Source: an uncultured Hungatella sp.
Lineage (GTDB): Bacteria; Bacillota; Clostridia; Lachnospirales; Lachnospiraceae
Assembly: GCA_910579515.1 (NCBI GenBank)
Contig: CAJTUV010000007.1
Coordinates: 44,025 to 108,024, forward strand
Reading direction: 5' to 3'
Length of the DNA stretch: 64,000 nt
The notes beneath the pieces were generated by a model. That model did no database searches, was not told the DNA's origin, and was given only the letters and a program-made list of their open reading frames with translations. Both the position numbers and the translations under genes were made by a program. Positions 61,931 to 64,000 of this stretch are shown here, piece by piece (the first letter of the stretch is position 1; every line of letters begins with the position of its first letter).

Positions 61931-62076
61931 TCCGGTTTATGTAGACGGCAGTCGCGCTTGCAATACGCTTCTACCGCCCAGGTTGCCCTGAATCTATCTG
62001 AAGCACCAGCTGGATGCGGACCCGGCACTGCCGATGTTCATTGAACCTTATAATCTATTATATCCCATAAACCGGA
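61931..62076. repeat. 146-bp segment bounded by an 11-bp inverted repeat
   Basis: TCCGGTTTATG (61931-61941) and its exact complement-reverse CATAAACCGGA (62066-62076) bound a 146-base segment between sipL and the GIY-YIG gene. The inner end touches the ribosome-binding site of the GIY-YIG gene and the outer end lies within its predicted promoter. It could be a small mobile repeat or a switch in longer transcripts. No target-site duplication was obvious. Confidence 0.55.
61946..62033 (-). promoter_or_regulatory. Structured RNA leader of the GIY-YIG gene
   Basis: In plus coordinates CGGCAGT (61946-61952) pairs with ACTGCCG (62027-62033), GCTTC (61967-61971) with GAAGC (62000-62004), and CAGG/CCTG close a four-base GNRA-type loop (61979-61990). 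The three helices nest in an 88-base element. It does not match SRP RNA, a T-box or a riboswitch class that I can recognise. Confidence 0.5.
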
Positions 62077-62085
62077 TTTTGTGCA
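62057..62085 (-). promoter_or_regulatory. Probable sigma-A promoter of the GIY-YIG gene
   Basis: On the minus strand TGCACA (62080-62085) and a perfect TATAAT (62057-62062) are 17 bases apart. Transcription would start near 62050, giving a leader of about 127 bases that includes the structured element. Confidence 0.55.
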
Positions 62086-62118
62086 TCCACCTTTTTCCTG
62101 ATATTTTAAAAATTATTT

Positions 62119-63816
62119 TCAGGCACTGGCCACTTCTTTTACAAGAAGCAAACGTTCTCCTGGACGTATTTGTGTATCAGTTAATTCGTTAGTTTCCATT
62201 ACGTGATTCATCGTGGTATGAAACCGTTTTGCCACATCCCACAGACTATCGCCAGGCTGTACGATATAACCAACTATTCCAGGAAGGGCCTGAAGTTTTT
62301 CCAAATTGAGCGGCTCCTCTCTGGCGCTGACAATAACAGATTCGTGAGTCGGCTGAAGAACCAGAATATCCAGGCTTAAAACTGCCCGAATCTCTACCGT
62401 ATCGCCGCCAGCCATCACAGCCGTTATCTGTTCCAGGCCTGTGTTCATTTGATATACGCTGTCCTGTTGGATTCCCGGCGCCTCTACCATATATTGAAAC
62501 GGAATAACCGCTGTAGAGGCTTTCACTGGCTCTGTGTCGTCAGATGTCATGTACAGCAAAGAAACCTCTAATACCCCGTCAATATTTAAGGCGTCCTCTC
62601 TTATTTCTACATCATCAATTTTAATAGAAGCATCATTGTGACAAATTTGAAGGATTCTATCAGAGGTCTCCATCTGAATCCGCTCAGATATCTTGCATTT
62701 TCCGGTATTTTTTGATAACAGCTGATCAAATCCAACCTCTCCCGTCTGTAGGATCACTTCTCTGTCTGTAGCATAAAGGTCGCTCAAAAGTTCTAAGGGC
62801 TGCTCTTCATATAGTTTCATATCCAGTTCGAGAACAGCGTCTACCTCTAAATCTCTCATTTCACCATCATAATCTGGCTTTGCTTCTAAATCTTTATGTA
62901 CCAAACGCAGGGCAATGGAGGGAATCATTCCTTCTACTGCCTCTGGCAAATCTACCTCTCCGGCAAATGGGATGGTTTCTTCCATCCATTGAATCGGTGT
63001 GTTTTCCCCCTCTCCTGTATAAATCAGAAATACAGCCAATTCTCCCTCTACATGAATTTGGCCATCCATCGGTTTTGTAGAAGCTCCCATAAGCTGAAGC
63101 TCACTCCACAAAATTCGTTCTATACTGGGTTTGTTTCCAGACAATGAAAGGTCCTCTTTGATTCGATAGGTATCCTTCCTGCGAACAACAATCGCCGCCA
63201 CGTCTATAGTACGTTTTAAGGTTTCAATGCCGTTTCCATTTGATCCAGAAGAATTGACCATTCCTGTGCTGACAGGCATTCCCATTCCCAATCCGGCGCT
63301 AATATTTCCGCCCATGCCAGAGGCCATTGCGCCTCCCATAGCAGGGCTGATTCCAGCTGATGTATTTTCTCCATTTAATTCTACCTCCACGGCTGCTTCT
63401 GCATCATATAAAGTCTCTACTCGCACGTTTAATGTGACAATCGCTTTTACGCTTAGTTTACGGGAATTAATCATTCCGGCTGTCAGGTCCTCTAATTCCC
63501 ATGATACGCTGATATCGTCTTTTTCTCCCAACTCCGGCACATTGATGGGCTCTTCCAGGGCAATACTTCCCGCCAAAGTCTGCAGGCCGCCTTCTTCTTT
63601 CCGGTACAGGACCTGAAAGACCAGTTTTCCTTTTACCAATACTCGCTCTCCCTGATTTTTTACAGATTCTACTACCATATCTCCAGAGCTCAAAATCACC
63701 TGCGCCATGTCATCCATAGCATCTGGAACAATAAAATCATCATCAAATGTCACCTGAGTGGAGGTGTTGCTTTTAAAACGATTCATATGTATGTTCTTCT
63801 TCACCAGTTCCATCAT
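62119..63816 (-). CDS. sipL: SipL-like spore coat morphogenesis protein (SPOCS domains plus LysM)
   Basis: This 565-residue protein has repeated DUF3794/SPOCS domains (about 40-160, 200-330 and 360-490) and a C-terminal LysM domain (about 516-560, YIVQPGDSLWDVAKRF). A Gly/Met-rich linker lies around 160-195. This is the layout of C. difficile SipL, which binds SpoIVA through LysM and anchors the coat to the forespore. The promoter resembles sigma-E. A second ATG follows the first directly, so the start could be one codon later. Confidence 0.85.
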   Translation of the reverse strand: MMELVKKNIHMNRFKSNTSTQVTFDDDFIVPDAMDDMAQVILSSGDMVVESVKNQGERVLVKGKLVFQVLYRKEEGGLQTLAGSIALEEPINVPELGEKDDISVSWELEDLTAGMINSRKLSVKAIVTLNVRVETLYDAEAAVEVELNGENTSAGISPAMGGAMASGMGGNISAGLGMGMPVSTGMVNSSGSNGNGIETLKRTIDVAAIVVRRKDTYRIKEDLSLSGNKPSIERILWSELQLMGASTKPMDGQIHVEGELAVFLIYTGEGENTPIQWMEETIPFAGEVDLPEAVEGMIPSIALRLVHKDLEAKPDYDGEMRDLEVDAVLELDMKLYEEQPLELLSDLYATDREVILQTGEVGFDQLLSKNTGKCKISERIQMETSDRILQICHNDASIKIDDVEIREDALNIDGVLEVSLLYMTSDDTEPVKASTAVIPFQYMVEAPGIQQDSVYQMNTGLEQITAVMAGGDTVEIRAVLSLDILVLQPTHESVIVSAREEPLNLEKLQALPGIVGYIVQPGDSLWDVAKRFHTTMNHVMETNELTDTQIRPGERLLLVKEVASA

Positions 63817-63855
63817 ATTGATATACCTACCTGTCTTTCTAAAAGCCTTTTATGA

Positions 63856-63883
63856 TAATGTATGAACCGACGTGAAATTTTAT
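63856..63883 (-). promoter_or_regulatory. Possible sigma-E promoter of sipL
   Basis: On the minus strand CATACATT (63856-63863) matches the sigma-E -10 box, and CATAAAA (63877-63883) is a fair -35 box 13 bases upstream. This fits mother-cell expression of sipL. Beyond it, up to the window edge at 64000, I see no gene. Confidence 0.55.
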
Positions 63884-64000
63884 GTTGGTTTAGTGAAGAT
63901 TTTTTAATTTTGCAGGCAGTAAAATGGCATTTTTTCTGCTTTCTGTAATTCGGATTATAGGAAGTATAATTACCTCGTAATGCAATTAGGATTTTCAAAA

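Noticed and set aside
61946..62033. Possible SRP RNA or T-box
   Set aside because: The conserved SRP apical motif and T-box anti-terminator sequence are absent and there is no terminator, so only an unclassified leader is claimed.
63813..63998. 61-codon open frame upstream of sipL
   Set aside because: It covers the sigma-E-like promoter region, has no ribosome-binding site, and overlaps the sipL start; composition looks like random AT-rich sequence.
1..64000. tRNA, rRNA, CRISPR, insertion sequence or prophage features
   Set aside because: I looked on both strands and saw no cloverleaf, regular spaced repeat, transposase, integrase or phage structural gene.

Overview
The window looks like a chromosomal segment of a spore-forming Gram-positive anaerobe, most likely of the family Lachnospiraceae (Clostridia). 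The grounds are the r-protein and RNA polymerase sequences, SpoIIR, a SipL-type SPOCS/LysM spore-coat protein, choline-binding-type cell-wall repeats, and strong Shine-Dalgarno sites before almost every gene. This assignment comes from protein recognition, not from a database search. Nearly every gene is on the minus strand; the exceptions are a methyltransferase (9645), a small membrane protein (49172) and spoIIR (52096).

Right to left, in the direction of transcription: sipL with a sigma-E-like promoter; a GIY-YIG gene behind an unusual inverted-repeat and hairpin leader; ispE plus a GntR regulator; a TetR-controlled operon with an RND pump, its adaptor and two TolC-family proteins; divergent spoIIR and ddl-murI-DUF1934; rpoB-rpoC; a six-gene dlt-like acylation operon (adenylating ligase, carrier protein, MBOAT, SGNH/DltD-like protein, lipoprotein, wall-binding transglutaminase); an MFS transporter; a 17.6-kb catabolic locus; the str operon (rpsL-rpsG-fusA-tuf); three unrelated genes (2-hydroxyacid dehydrogenase, rRNA-methyltransferase-like protein, cell-wall-binding repeat protein); and the S10-spc operon from rpsJ to rplF, which is cut by the left edge.

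The most unusual part is the locus at 16490-34069. One sigma-A promoter with an overlapping palindrome precedes a two-domain SIS protein, a NagK-like kinase, a sugar-binding lipoprotein, two sugar permeases, a cytoplasmic GH9 glycoside hydrolase, a ROK regulator, an amidohydrolase, a glutamine-amidotransferase-like protein, a RidA protein, a second GH9, a frameshifted second amidohydrolase, a D-serine-dehydratase/D-threonine-aldolase-like PLP enzyme and a D-aminoacylase-like enzyme. None of the hydrolases has a signal peptide. The gene set suggests import of an amino-sugar glycoside, cleavage inside the cell, entry of the amino sugar through a kinase and SIS enzyme, and release and dehydration of a D-amino acid with RidA removing the enamine. 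The substrate is unknown, and I do not recognise a described pathway with this content.

The translation operons show several long, hairpin-rich, gene-free gaps (rpsJ leader, rpsJ-rplC, rpsH-rplF, rpsL-rpsG) that look like r-protein control elements. I saw no tRNA, rRNA, CRISPR, insertion sequence or prophage genes.
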